Shown: piece by piece, positions 1 to 8,807 of the stretch | How the letters are laid out: each line of letters opens with the position of its first letter | Numbering within the stretch: position 1 is the first letter of the stretch | Source: Bacillus_AD sp047238185 | GTDB taxonomy: Bacteria; Bacillota; Bacilli; Bacillales; DSM-1321 | Length of the DNA stretch: 64,000 bases | Direction: 5' to 3' | NCBI RefSeq assembly: GCF_047238185.1 | Contig: NZ_JBDFMI010000006.1 | Coordinates: forward strand, 496,001 to 560,000 | Program-made: the position numbers and the translations under genes | The notes under the pieces: generated by a model | Databases searched by the model: none | What the model was told of the DNA's origin: nothing | Seen by the model: only the letters and a program-made list of their open reading frames with translations

Positions 1-316
1 ATGTTCTAATAACTTCAAGCGCAGATAGCACTCCCAACACACCATCAAACTTGCCCCCTTTTTCGACTGAATCCAAATGGGAACCAAAAACAATCGGAGG
101 CTGGTCGCTTTTTCCCGGCAGGACACTGTAGATATTGCCCATATCATCCACCGCCACATCCATTCCGAGATCCCGGCAACATTGGCTAAAATAATTCCTG
201 GCTTTTATATCTTCCGCTGAGAGGGACAGCCGTGTAACCCCTCCATTTTCCGTAGCACCAAATAAACTGAATTCCTTTAATGATCTTTGTAATCTTTCCT
301 CATCGCACTTGATCAT
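1..316 (-). CDS. Zn-dependent N-carbamoyl-amino acid hydrolase / allantoate amidohydrolase, N-terminal part
   Basis: The gene runs off the left edge, so only about 105 N-terminal residues are visible. They include a metal-binding segment reading GSHLDSVEKGGKFDGVLGV at about residues 80-98, typical of the M20-related hydantoinase/carbamoylase family, which removes the carbamoyl group from N-carbamoyl-L-amino acids, allantoate or ureidoglycolate. The ATG at 316 is chosen because a GGAGG lies 9 nt upstream; the ATG at 320 is in a frame that stops after six codons. The gene is divergent from a PucR-type regulator, a common arrangement for purine or carbamoyl-compound catabolism. Substrate cannot be told from this fragment. 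Confidence 0.8.
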   Translation of the reverse strand, partial: MIKCDEERLQRSLKEFSLFGATENGGVTRLSLSAEDIKARNYFSQCCRDLGMDVAVDDMGNIYSVLPGKSDQPPIVFGSHLDSVEKGGKFDGVLGVLSALEVIRT

Positions 317-383
317 TCATGAAAACCTCCCTATTTAAGTGTATGGAAACCAAAATTCTTAAAATCATTCTACTTGATGAACA

Positions 384-436
384 ATTGCCTGTACACTAGG
401 CAATCTGCTCAAAATCTTTGTGCATTTGAACAAAGA
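384..436. promoter_or_regulatory. Two inverted repeats in the carbamoylase/pucR intergenic region
   Basis: ATTGCCT (384-390) pairs with AGGCAAT (398-404), and TCTTTGT (415-421) with ACAAAGA (430-436). Both lie between two divergent start codons, so they are candidate operators for the adjacent PucR-type regulator. This is an inference from symmetry and position; neither arm matches the Bacillus subtilis PucR box as I remember it. Confidence 0.35.
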
Positions 437-545
437 ATGGAGCCTTCCAAACAAATAACAGATGAAAAAATCTAGAAAAGCACGTTATAATTAGAAAAAA
501 TCACCAAAACATATGAATGATTTTCTAAAAAGGGGGTTTTTCCTG

Positions 546-1709
546 ATGGTCGCCTTAAAGCAATTGATTCAATTGCCGGAATGCAAGGAGCTGACATTAG
601 TAGCAGGAGAGAAAGGCTTGGAGCGCCCGATCAATGGCATTAACGTTACGGAAAGTGTGGAACTGTCCCATTTTTACAGACCGAATGAACTGATGGTCAC
701 TACCGGCATCCTTTTCGAAAGGGATGAAAGGAAACTGCTACATATGATTCAAGAAGCCTGCCGCAAGGACACTGTAGGCATCGTATTGAATATCGGCCCT
801 TACATTTCCGAAATCCCGGAAACCGCACTCCGATTCGCGGATGAACATCATTACCCCGTTTTCCAGCTGCCGTGGACCTATCGGATCGCCGATTTCATTA
901 AAACAACACTCTCTTTTCTATCTTCCTATCCATCTCTCTCAACGCCGGCAGAGGATTTAGTATCTTCCATTCTATTTAACGACCCGCCAGCAAACGAATG
1001 CACGATACCCGAACTCTTAAAAGCTGGATTTATCCCAGGCAGTCAGATGGCCATTATGGTCTGGACTTGCGACAAACCGGACATCCCTATTCAAGCTTAT
1101 AAGGGCTATATAGATAATGAACTGGCGAGGAGATACCCTTTGTTCCTCTCCACTAAGTCGAAAAATCAATTGATTTATCTTATGAAGGCAGACGATACTA
1201 TCCATTTGGACAATACTATTTCTTCTTCCATCCTTTCGGTGCAAGAGGACACTCGCTTCATCCATCCTTCTGCTTCTTTGAGAGCAGGAATAGGAAGTGA
1301 ATATACCGTCTTTCAAAAAATGCGCAAAAGCTATGAGGAAGCAATGCATGTCATACGGCTGCAACAGCATGAACATTGCCAGTCCATTTATACATACAGC
1401 GGCTCCGGCGCCTATAAGCTTCTTCTTTCGATTGATAACAAATCTCTCCTCATTGATTTCCATGAAGAACTGCTCGGCCCCCTCAAACGGTATGATTCGC
1501 TTCATGATACAAAGCTCGTTGCTTTTCTGCGCATCTATCTGCAGGAAAATGGAAGTACAAGCAATATCGGCAAACGGACATTCATTCACAGAAATACGGT
1601 TTTATATAAGCTTAAAAAAATCGAATCTCTCCTAGGTTTCCATCTCGCAGAGCCGTCTGCCCAAATGAATCTGTCACTCGCTTTCATGATCGAAGACCTT
1701 ATGTCCTGA
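546..1709 (+). CDS. PucR family transcriptional regulator
   Basis: The protein has an N-terminal PucR/PurC-regulatory domain (residues about 5-130, with the segments GINVTESVELSHFYRPNEL and ADEHHYPVFQLPW) and a C-terminal PucR helix-turn-helix of the HTH_30 type (FIHRNTVLYKLKKIESLLG, near the end). Members activate purine or amino acid catabolic genes. The start at 546 is preferred over the upstream ATG at 513 because a GGGGG Shine-Dalgarno at 531-535 precedes it; this gives 388 residues. It sits between a carbamoylase (divergent) and aspD (convergent), so it may control either one. A palindrome (1718-1742) follows it. Confidence 0.85.
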   Translation: MVALKQLIQLPECKELTLVAGEKGLERPINGINVTESVELSHFYRPNELMVTTGILFERDERKLLHMIQEACRKDTVGIVLNIGPYISEIPETALRFADEHHYPVFQLPWTYRIADFIKTTLSFLSSYPSLSTPAEDLVSSILFNDPPANECTIPELLKAGFIPGSQMAIMVWTCDKPDIPIQAYKGYIDNELARRYPLFLSTKSKNQLIYLMKADDTIHLDNTISSSILSVQEDTRFIHPSASLRAGIGSEYTVFQKMRKSYEEAMHVIRLQQHEHCQSIYTYSGSGAYKLLLSIDNKSLLIDFHEELLGPLKRYDSLHDTKLVAFLRIYLQENGSTSNIGKRTFIHRNTVLYKLKKIESLLGFHLAEPSAQMNLSLAFMIEDLMS

Positions 1710-1717
1710 CATTAATC

Positions 1718-1742
1718 GAGGCTGTGCGGGTAGCACAGCCTC
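1718..1742. terminator. Hairpin between convergent pucR-type gene and aspD
   Basis: GAGGCTGTGC (1718-1727) and GCACAGCCTC (1733-1742) form a perfect 10-bp stem with a 5-nt loop between two convergent genes. It has no strong T-run on either side, so termination would be weak. Confidence 0.55.
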
Positions 1743-1757
1743 ATTAAACCATATAGA

Positions 1758-3392
1758 TTACCCTTTAAAACGTTTCCAATCATCCGCGTATTCAATGAAC
1801 AATTCATTGATTGCTTTTCCGATTTCGATATACTGATCATTTTTCAGATTGGCGAGTGACACACGGATCGACCATGATGGCCCTTCAAAACCGCTCCCAT
1901 TCAAGAGGACAATACTATACCGCTCAGCCAATTGAAATAAAAATTCAATCGCACTGCGTTCTTTCTCCAAATACTCGACAAATTCCGGTCCGTATTCCAT
2001 CCTTGCCCATACAAGAAGGTCATACTCATTGTAGTAGGCCGTGCTGTGCGGGTTCTTTGTCATGGTCAGCCCTTTGAGGTGGTCGTACAATAACTTTTTC
2101 CTTTCCCGGCAAATCCGCTTCGTCTGCTCTTTATACGTATTGTCTTCATCCAGCAGTGAGAACACCGAAAAAATAGCCATCTGGACTTGCTGCGGTGTTG
2201 AGAGCCCTGCTGTATGATTCAAAGCGACTTGCCTGCTGTCTGCTACGATACGGTTGATGAATGTAATGCTCTCAGGATCGGTCGTCAATGAAGAATAGCG
2301 CCTGTTGATTTTTTCTTTCGCTTCGGCAGGCAGCTCGGCAATACGCTTATTGAAAACATTGTCTTCAGCCAGCGCAATAACGCCAAGCCTCCATCCTGTG
2401 ACGCCAAAGTATTTCGAATACGAATAAACACCTAATGTATTGTAAGGCATAGTGACCATCAGCGATTGGAAGCTGTCGGCAAATGTACCGTACACATCGT
2501 CCGTTACAATCATTAAATCCGGATTTTTTTCTTGGACGACTTTTTTCAAATAAGCCATGGATGCTTCATCCATTGCCACTGACGGCGGGTTGCTCGGATT
2601 GACGATACAGACAATTTTCACAGCCGGATCTGCCAGCTTATCCAATTCCTCCTCAGGATACTGCCACGTATGCCGCCCATCCTCATTCATTGCCGAAGCA
2701 TGGACCTCTATCACCTCAAAATTATACCTGGGCAGCTCCGGTATATCGACATAAGGGGTGAAAATTGGAACCATAAGTGCCAGCTTATCTCCATCTTTCA
2801 TTAAACGATTTGCCATTAATGAATCAAATATATAGCACATTGCCGCTGTTCCGCCCTCAACTGCAAACAGGTTATGCGTATCGGTCTTTGGGTCGCCGCC
2901 CATTTCCTTCATTAAATACTCTTTTACGACTTTCTCTATATGAACAAGCATCCGGTCCGGCACGGGATAGTTATCTCCGATGATGCCATCGACCAGTTCA
3001 AATAACCAGCCGTCGGGATCGAATGAATGCTGTTCTATGCCATACTCGATAATGTCTGCCAGCAATTCGATGCCGGCTGCTTCTGGGTGTTCCTTGTGAT
3101 AACGTCTGAAGCGGCCATAAATGCCCGGCTTTTCAGGCATGCCTGCCAAATCTCCATCACTCCATATCCGCTTTGTTTCCTCAACAGCGAATAAGCCAAG
3201 TGTAAAAAATGCCTGCCTCGGTGTAGCGGCGGTCCAGTTAGGGTTCCCTCTCCCCGCATTCAACAGGAGGCGGACACCCTTTTTTTCCTGCTGCCGGGCA
3301 AGGCTGATCAATTCATCCTTCAATTCAAACGGGCTCAATGTTTCGGCCTTTTTCATCCATTCTTGTCTTGTGCTTCCGTTATCTTTCGTCAT
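1758..3392 (-). CDS. aspD: Aspartate 4-decarboxylase (bifunctional aspartate aminotransferase/decarboxylase)
   Basis: A PLP enzyme that converts L-aspartate to L-alanine plus CO2. The 544-residue length, longer than ordinary class I aminotransferases, fits the AspD family. Visible motifs are NPSNPP (about residues 265-270), DDVYGTF (about 298-304) and the PLP-lysine segment SYSKYFGVTGWRLG with the Schiff-base lysine at about residue 327. It lies 24 nt downstream of the aspartate:alanine antiporter gene, the arrangement known from Tetragenococcus halophilus aspT-aspD. Together they form a proton-consuming decarboxylation cycle in the cytoplasm. The neighbour context makes this assignment much stronger than homology to aminotransferases alone. 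Confidence 0.93.
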   Translation of the reverse strand: MTKDNGSTRQEWMKKAETLSPFELKDELISLARQQEKKGVRLLLNAGRGNPNWTAATPRQAFFTLGLFAVEETKRIWSDGDLAGMPEKPGIYGRFRRYHKEHPEAAGIELLADIIEYGIEQHSFDPDGWLFELVDGIIGDNYPVPDRMLVHIEKVVKEYLMKEMGGDPKTDTHNLFAVEGGTAAMCYIFDSLMANRLMKDGDKLALMVPIFTPYVDIPELPRYNFEVIEVHASAMNEDGRHTWQYPEEELDKLADPAVKIVCIVNPSNPPSVAMDEASMAYLKKVVQEKNPDLMIVTDDVYGTFADSFQSLMVTMPYNTLGVYSYSKYFGVTGWRLGVIALAEDNVFNKRIAELPAEAKEKINRRYSSLTTDPESITFINRIVADSRQVALNHTAGLSTPQQVQMAIFSVFSLLDEDNTYKEQTKRICRERKKLLYDHLKGLTMTKNPHSTAYYNEYDLLVWARMEYGPEFVEYLEKERSAIEFLFQLAERYSIVLLNGSGFEGPSWSIRVSLANLKNDQYIEIGKAINELFIEYADDWKRFKG

Positions 3393-3416
3393 CTTAGCTG
3401 TCCTTTCACATCTGTT

Positions 3417-5105
3417 CTATTTCGAAAAAAATAAAATAATGATGGATCCCCACACTGTCAGCAATATATTGCCTACAGCATATGTCACGGTATATCCGAG
3501 AACTGGGGCGTTACTCTTTGCTTTTTCCGTAATGGCACCAATGGCGGCAGTCGTTGTCAATGCCCCGGCGCATGCCCCCAGAATAATGGGTGCCTTCCAT
3601 TTAAAGACATACTTGCCAAGCAATATGCCGGCGATTGTCGGAATGGTCGTCACGACAATTCCTGCAAGCAGAAAGCTGATGCCCGAGGTTTTGATGCCGG
3701 ATATAAATCCTGGACCAGCGTTGATGCCTACAACCGCAACAAAAGCAGCCAACCCCACATTTGTCAGGAACCAAATGGTCCCTTTTGGTATCAGCCCGAT
3801 CGTAGGGCGCCGGGAATGGATTAATCCGAATATGAGCCCCATGATCAATGCCCCTCCGCTTGTCGAAAGAGTTATGCCGATCCCGCCAACCTTAAGGGCC
3901 GGAATGCCGATCAAGCCTCCAAGTAAAATACCGAGACCAACAAAAACCATATCTGTTTCAGAAGAATCTCTTGCCGGCTTTCCGATTTTATAGGCCAATC
4001 GTTCTACATCCTCCTTAGGGCCAGTAAGTGTCAAAACATCCTTCTTATGAACGACCGTATCATGGTCATAAGGGATTTCCTCGCCTGTACTATGAAGCTT
4101 GGAAATATAGACACCTCTTGTTAGTGTCTTATTCCGGATGACAGAGATGGCTTGGTCGATTACAGCCTCGTTTTTCACATAGACCTTCAAGTGCTCCAAT
4201 GGGAAATTAAGCAGCAAATAATCGGACACCTCTGTCCCCAATTCTGCGAACTTCACCTTGCTGACATCACTTGTTTTGAAAGAGAATACAACGCGGTCAT
4301 CATCCTGGACGACCGTATCGGCATCTGGAACGATAATCTCTTCATTCCGCTTCATACGGACAATGAAAGCGCGGATGTTATCGCTTGATACTTCCTTCTC
4401 AATTTGGGAAACTGTTTGGCCGATAAATGCATCATTCAAGATAAAAGCTCTGTAATCCAAATCGGTTGCCCCGGAAAAAACACCGTTCCCTTCTTCAACC
4501 TCATCGTTTTTCTTCTCTAGCTTCTTGCTTTCTTCGGCTAAATCAACACCCAATAGCTTAGGTCCGATTGTCGATAACATGAACGCTGTGCCGATAGTGC
4601 CGAAAATATACGTCACGGCATACCCCACTGGGACAAAATCGGACATTGTTTTTTTATCGGCAGCGGAAAGGGACAGCTTTGCAATTGCATCCTGCGCAAC
4701 CCCGATTGTAGCCGATTGCGTCAGCGCCCCTGCGGCAAGCCCTCCTGCCTGGCCGGCATTATAGCCTAATATTTTCGCAACGATAACGGTTGCCGCCAAG
4801 CCAATCACACAGACAATGACAGCGAATATGACTTGCGGGATGCCGTCTTTTTTCAAACCTTTGAAAAATTGCGGCCCGGCGTTATATCCTAATGCGAATA
4901 GAAACAGCAGAAAGAAAACAGCCTTTACAGTCGGATTGATTGTTATATTCAATTGGCCGACAACCACACCTGTAATTAAAACACCTGTAACTGATCCGAC
5001 TTTGAAATTCCCGATTTTTATGTTGCCCACCGCATATCCGACAGCGAGCGTCAGGAACAAAGCCAGTTCAGGATACGTCTTAAGAGCATGTACGAACCAT
5101 GTCAT
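3417..5105 (-). CDS. aspT: Aspartate:alanine antiporter, AAE family
   Basis: A membrane exchanger that imports aspartate and exports alanine. Both halves are hydrophobic and carry the YidE/YbjL-type repeat (GYNAGPQFFKGLKKDGI in the N half, GINAGPGFISGIKTSGI in the C half). Between them is a soluble region of about 200 residues with two RCK_C (TrkA-C) domains. The start at 5105 follows an AGAGGTGAA site; the upstream in-frame extension lacks one. It gives 562 residues, close to the characterised AspT. It is first in a two-gene operon with aspD, so one negative charge is moved inward per cycle and cytoplasmic protons are consumed. Confidence 0.93.
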   Translation of the reverse strand: MTWFVHALKTYPELALFLTLAVGYAVGNIKIGNFKVGSVTGVLITGVVVGQLNITINPTVKAVFFLLFLFALGYNAGPQFFKGLKKDGIPQVIFAVIVCVIGLAATVIVAKILGYNAGQAGGLAAGALTQSATIGVAQDAIAKLSLSAADKKTMSDFVPVGYAVTYIFGTIGTAFMLSTIGPKLLGVDLAEESKKLEKKNDEVEEGNGVFSGATDLDYRAFILNDAFIGQTVSQIEKEVSSDNIRAFIVRMKRNEEIIVPDADTVVQDDDRVVFSFKTSDVSKVKFAELGTEVSDYLLLNFPLEHLKVYVKNEAVIDQAISVIRNKTLTRGVYISKLHSTGEEIPYDHDTVVHKKDVLTLTGPKEDVERLAYKIGKPARDSSETDMVFVGLGILLGGLIGIPALKVGGIGITLSTSGGALIMGLIFGLIHSRRPTIGLIPKGTIWFLTNVGLAAFVAVVGINAGPGFISGIKTSGISFLLAGIVVTTIPTIAGILLGKYVFKWKAPIILGACAGALTTTAAIGAITEKAKSNAPVLGYTVTYAVGNILLTVWGSIIILFFSK

Positions 5106-5204
5106 ATTTTCACCTCTTCTTGGAATGGACTGATTAGTGACTCTTATTTTTTCCAATAGACCGCATCTTATCCATTCCGCCTAACACTTTCCTTTACTCC
5201 ATGC

Positions 5205-5236
5205 GAAAAAACGCTCTCGGCTAATGCCAAGAGCGT
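5205..5236 (-). terminator. Rho-independent terminator after the YdeI-like gene
   Basis: On the minus strand a stem ACGCTC..GAGCGT with an inner GGC/GCC is followed by TTTTTT. It separates the YdeI-like gene from aspT, so aspT-aspD is probably transcribed from its own promoter. Confidence 0.75.
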
Positions 5237-5272
5237 CATCCAAGAACCTTTTATCCAGGAGCCATTTTGGGC

Positions 5273-5941
5273 TCATTTTTTATTTCGCCGGTATAAATCA
5301 ATCGACTTATATCCTTCAGCAAGAATTCTTTCCATCTCGGCCAACCGTTTTTGCTGTGTCGCCTCTCTTTTCGCACTGTACACATATCTGGCCCAATTCT
5401 TTTGATAGCCAGGCGTCAACTGCAAAAAACAAGTCAGTAGATCTTCATTGCCGCATAAGTATGTTTTAATATCCTCCACAAAAGAAATATAATCATCTAC
5501 GCATTGGCTTTTACGGGGACTCGCCTCTTTTTTTGTTTTCTTTACTGCCCATTTAAGGCCGATGACTGTAAATACCTCATTGAAGCTGACCATCCTCGAG
5601 AATTTCAGCGGGCTGCCTTTAATATACCCGTCCTCATCAGTCGGCAGCAGGTCAAAGAAGCGGTCGCGGTCAATATATGCTTCATATATCTTATTATTCT
5701 TTTTTGGATACACAATGAACACATAACCCTGTTCATTCAATAACCGTTGGCCGATTACCGTCTGAACAGCTTCTATATATGCCTCTTCACTGAATATAAA
5801 CATAAACAGGCAATCATATTTATCTCTTTTTAGAGTGTCATCATACTCAATGCCATCAAATTCCGTCATTCCTTCAGGAAGATGAAGGACCGCTTTTTCT
5901 TTATATTTTGGGATGTTCAATTTTTCTATAATCGTTTTCAT
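5273..5941 (-). CDS. YdeI/OmpD-associated family protein
   Basis: The C-terminal third (LTPGYQKNWARYVYSAK followed by a basic helix) matches the YdeI/OmdA family, small cytoplasmic proteins associated with resistance to peptides or bacteriocins in some bacteria; molecular function is unknown. The start is uncertain: the ATG at 5941 has a GGGAG 5 nt upstream, whereas TTG codons at 5953 and 5956 lie closer to a better AGGAGG at 5959-5964. It is divergent from a PucR-type regulator gene, with only about 115 nt between them. Confidence 0.75.
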   Translation of the reverse strand: MKTIIEKLNIPKYKEKAVLHLPEGMTEFDGIEYDDTLKRDKYDCLFMFIFSEEAYIEAVQTVIGQRLLNEQGYVFIVYPKKNNKIYEAYIDRDRFFDLLPTDEDGYIKGSPLKFSRMVSFNEVFTVIGLKWAVKKTKKEASPRKSQCVDDYISFVEDIKTYLCGNEDLLTCFLQLTPGYQKNWARYVYSAKREATQQKRLAEMERILAEGYKSIDLYRRNKK

Positions 5942-6057
5942 GTAGACTCCCAACAATGCCTCCTTATGAAAAATGCCGCTCTATATTATACTTATCGTTA
6001 AAGACTATTGCTATTCTAATATACAAAACAATGAAATGGATTCATGAAGGAGACTAT

Positions 6058-6942
6058 ATGTTAAAGAAATTAAAGCTTCAATACCCCGATGCCGTTGAAG
6101 AGCCCGATGCAGAAGCAGCTTTACAAGATTATTTCTGGGTCACCCTTCAGGAAGAAACGATCGGCATCCCTTTGAAAAGCTTAACTCCCCAAGAAAAACA
6201 ACTGCTTTCAGCACTTTTTCACCCTTCAGCCTTGCCTTCCGGATTAAACGTATCTGTTGCACAGATGGCTTGGCACCAATACTTCAATGGAAAAGGGAAG
6301 CGGCCGCTGACCAGCTGGACGCATATTCGGCTTATTTATTTTTCTGCTGCCTCCTCTTCCTTTGCCGTCCGGAATTTTGAAGAAGCTATGCTCTCCTTCT
6401 TTGCCGAGGAAAGCCTAATCATCTGGGAGAATCCACAAGCCGGCTTCATTATCGAAAACCAGTCATTGGACGCTTTGCCCACCGGAGAACTGAATATGAT
6501 TATCCAGGTTCTCGAAAGCGATTTTTTTGTTAAGATTCATCTGTTCGCAGGCATTTTCCATGCGATTTCCGACCCTTTGCCCCGCCACTATGAAATGGAG
6601 AAACGCTGTTTTTCCATCGCCCGGAAGCATGCTGCGGCCACACGCCTGCATTCTGTCAAAACTATTTTCCCTTATTTACTGCTGGAAGGCATACACGCCG
6701 ATAAAGACTGGTTTGTAAAGGAAATCCTAGGGGATACAGCGAATGATAAGGAAATGATTCACACAATCAAAACGTATATTTCTTTAAACCGGAATGCCAG
6801 CTTAGCATCGAAACAGTTATTCATACACAGGAATAGCCTTCAATACCGAATCGACAAATTCAGTGAAAAAACCAATCTGGATATGAAGCAATTCTCTGAT
6901 TCCTTGGTAGCTTACCTGGCCATCCTTCTGCTCGAGGACTGA
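6058..6942 (+). CDS. PucR-type helix-turn-helix regulator
   Basis: The last 60 residues contain a PucR C-terminal HTH (LFIHRNSLQYRIDKFSEKTNL), very similar in form to the regulator at 546-1709. The N-terminal 200 residues show no domain I recognise and lack the PucR N-terminal signature. The start at 6058 is set by GAAGGAGA just upstream; the upstream open frame has no ribosome site. With 294 residues it resembles the short sugar-diacid/PucR-like regulators of Bacillaceae. It may regulate msmX downstream, aspT-aspD, or the divergent YdeI gene. Confidence 0.75.
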   Translation: MLKKLKLQYPDAVEEPDAEAALQDYFWVTLQEETIGIPLKSLTPQEKQLLSALFHPSALPSGLNVSVAQMAWHQYFNGKGKRPLTSWTHIRLIYFSAASSSFAVRNFEEAMLSFFAEESLIIWENPQAGFIIENQSLDALPTGELNMIIQVLESDFFVKIHLFAGIFHAISDPLPRHYEMEKRCFSIARKHAAATRLHSVKTIFPYLLLEGIHADKDWFVKEILGDTANDKEMIHTIKTYISLNRNASLASKQLFIHRNSLQYRIDKFSEKTNLDMKQFSDSLVAYLAILLLED

Positions 6943-6952
6943 CAGCATAGTT

Positions 6953-6978
6953 CACAAAAGTGCAGAGGCATTTTTGTG
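6953..6978 (+). terminator. Inverted repeat downstream of the PucR-type gene
   Basis: CACAAAA (6953-6959) pairs with TTTTGTG (6972-6978). It can be a weak terminator for the upstream gene or an operator ahead of the MsmX-type gene; the T-rich second arm allows either reading. Confidence 0.35.
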
Positions 6979-7060
6979 CAACATTCACATTCCATTCATT
7001 TTTAATAAAGCATACGATTTTACTATAATAAATGACAAATGATTATGGAGGAATGACAGG

Positions 7061-8158
7061 ATGGCTGAATTGCGTTTGGATCATGTATATAAAATGTACG
7101 ATAATAAAGTAACGGCTGTTGAAGATTTCAACTTGCACATTGAAGATAAAGAATTCATTGTATTCGTCGGCCCTTCGGGGTGCGGAAAATCAACGACCTT
7201 GCGGATGATTGCAGGATTGGAGGAAATTTCGAAGGGCGATTTCTATATTGACGGAAAACGGGTCAACGATATTCCGCCGAAAGATCGCGATATCGCCATG
7301 GTATTCCAAAACTATGCCCTTTATCCGCATATGTCCGTTTTCGATAACATGGCGTTCGGATTGAAGCTTCGTAAAATGCCTAAAGATGAAATCAACCGCC
7401 GTGTACAGGAAGCCGCTAAAATCCTTGGCTTGGAAACGTACTTAAATCGGAAGCCTAAGGCACTTTCCGGCGGGCAGCGCCAGCGTGTGGCATTAGGCCG
7501 GGCGATTGTCCGCGATGCCAAAGTATTCCTGATGGACGAGCCGTTATCCAACCTGGATGCCAAGCTTCGCGTTACAATGCGCTCGGAAATCGCCAAACTG
7601 CATAAGCGCCTGAATACCACCACTATTTATGTAACGCATGACCAAACAGAAGCAATGACAATGGCAACCCGGCTTGTTGTCATGAAGGATGGCATCATCC
7701 AGCAAATCGGTTCCCCGAAAGAAGTTTACGAAAATCCGGAAAATGTATTTGTCGGCGGATTCATCGGTTCTCCATCCATGAACTTCCTGAACGGTACGTT
7801 GAAGGATGGTTATTTCCAATTCGAGACAACAAAAGTGACTGTACCGGAAGGAAAGATGGAAATGCTTCGCAATCAAGGATACTTGAATAAAGAATTGATC
7901 CTCGGCATCCGCCCGGAGGATTTCCATGATGATTCTCTTTTCATCCAATCCTCCCAGAATACGGCCATATCAGCCCATATCGATGTATCGGAACTGATGG
8001 GAGCAGAATTCATGCTGTATTCTTCAATCGATGGCCAAAGCTTTGTGGCCCGCGTCGATGCCCGTACAGTGGTGACAGCAGGACAGGTTCTTGAACTGGC
8101 TTTAAATATGGACCATGCCCACTTTTTCGATAAAGAGACTGAGGTGCGCATCCGATAA
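7061..8158 (+). CDS. msmX: Multi-sugar ABC transporter ATPase, MsmX/UgpC type
   Basis: A cytoplasmic ATPase that energises several carbohydrate importers. It has Walker A GPSGCGKST (about residues 37-45), the signature LSGGQRQRVALGRAIV (about 134-149), Walker B VFLMDEPLSNLDAKLR and a C-terminal TOBE region. At 365 residues it is the length of B. subtilis MsmX. It is monocistronic, with a terminator right after it. The sugar ABC operon at 13511-16697 encodes a binding protein and two permeases but no ATPase, so this protein is the likely partner, as MsmX serves MdxEFG in B. subtilis. A GGAGG site precedes the ATG. Confidence 0.93.
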   Translation: MAELRLDHVYKMYDNKVTAVEDFNLHIEDKEFIVFVGPSGCGKSTTLRMIAGLEEISKGDFYIDGKRVNDIPPKDRDIAMVFQNYALYPHMSVFDNMAFGLKLRKMPKDEINRRVQEAAKILGLETYLNRKPKALSGGQRQRVALGRAIVRDAKVFLMDEPLSNLDAKLRVTMRSEIAKLHKRLNTTTIYVTHDQTEAMTMATRLVVMKDGIIQQIGSPKEVYENPENVFVGGFIGSPSMNFLNGTLKDGYFQFETTKVTVPEGKMEMLRNQGYLNKELILGIRPEDFHDDSLFIQSSQNTAISAHIDVSELMGAEFMLYSSIDGQSFVARVDARTVVTAGQVLELALNMDHAHFFDKETEVRIR

Positions 8159-8167
8159 GCTTCCTTT

Positions 8168-8199
8168 CCCCTTGGCGCAAGCTTCCGAGGGGATTTTTC
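8168..8199 (+). terminator. Rho-independent terminator of msmX
   Basis: CCCCTTGG (8168-8175) pairs with CCGAGGGG (8185-8192) with one G-U pair and is followed by ATTTTT. Confidence 0.85.
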
Positions 8200-8225
8200 A
8201 TACCTGCCATTCCTCCTACCGGACG

Positions 8226-8702
8226 CTATTCCACTTCCAGCTTAAACGTATAAAAAGCATCGCCGAGAGAGGTATTTTTATGTTTGTTATCCATCCACCA
8301 GACACTGTATACATACGTATAGATCCCTTTTTGGCCAGGGGCTTGAAAGGTTTGGCCGTTTTCCAGCTTTAGCTCCTCCTCCTTATTTTCTTCTACCATT
8401 TTAGTAAAATGGATCTCATCCGGCTTCGGCTCAAAGTCCATTTCGATAGAAACTCTTTCATTCGGTTCAACAGCCAAAGGCTTCTTATCCTTCAGTAGCT
8501 CATAAGGCCCTGCCGTGTCAGCGCAGACTCCCCTCCCCTTGCTTGACCAGCAATACGTTCCAAGCGTCGATTTCAGGCGGCCAGATTCCGCGGAAATAAG
8601 GACATCCGGCGGCTTTGCACCCGACAGTCCGTTTTCCGTTTTGGAACAGCCCACCAGTAAAAAAATGGCCGCCAACAAAATGGACAGCTTCTTCTTTTTC
8701 AT
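8226..8702 (-). CDS. Small lipoprotein of unknown function
   Basis: The N-terminus is a lipoprotein signal (MKKKK, hydrophobic stretch, lipobox LVGC at about residues 16-19), so the 158-residue product should be anchored outside the membrane. The mature part has an even beta-rich pattern and two cysteines (YCWSSKGRGVC) that could form a disulfide. No domain is recognised. A GGAGG site lies a few bases upstream of the ATG. It stands alone between the msmX terminator and the terminator of the first GH65 gene. Confidence 0.7.
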   Translation of the reverse strand: MKKKKLSILLAAIFLLVGCSKTENGLSGAKPPDVLISAESGRLKSTLGTYCWSSKGRGVCADTAGPYELLKDKKPLAVEPNERVSIEMDFEPKPDEIHFTKMVEENKEEELKLENGQTFQAPGQKGIYTYVYSVWWMDNKHKNTSLGDAFYTFKLEVE

Positions 8703-8772
8703 CCATCCGCCTCCTTTACCACATAGACGTTCAAACTTCCGGCTAGGTTACGCTGATTGGGGATAAATAACA

Positions 8773-8802
8773 AAAAGCGCCCCCGCATGGCAGGAGGCAC
8801 TT
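8773..8802 (-). terminator. Terminator of the first GH65 gene
   Basis: On the minus strand AGTGCCTCC pairs with GGGGGCGCT (two G-U pairs) and is followed by a TTTTTG run. Confidence 0.75.
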
Positions 8803-8807
8803 ACCTT

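Noticed and set aside
3121..3993. Long plus-strand open frame (290 codons) opposite aspD/aspT
   Set aside because: It is antisense to two well-supported genes, has no ribosome site and has proline/alanine-rich shadow composition.
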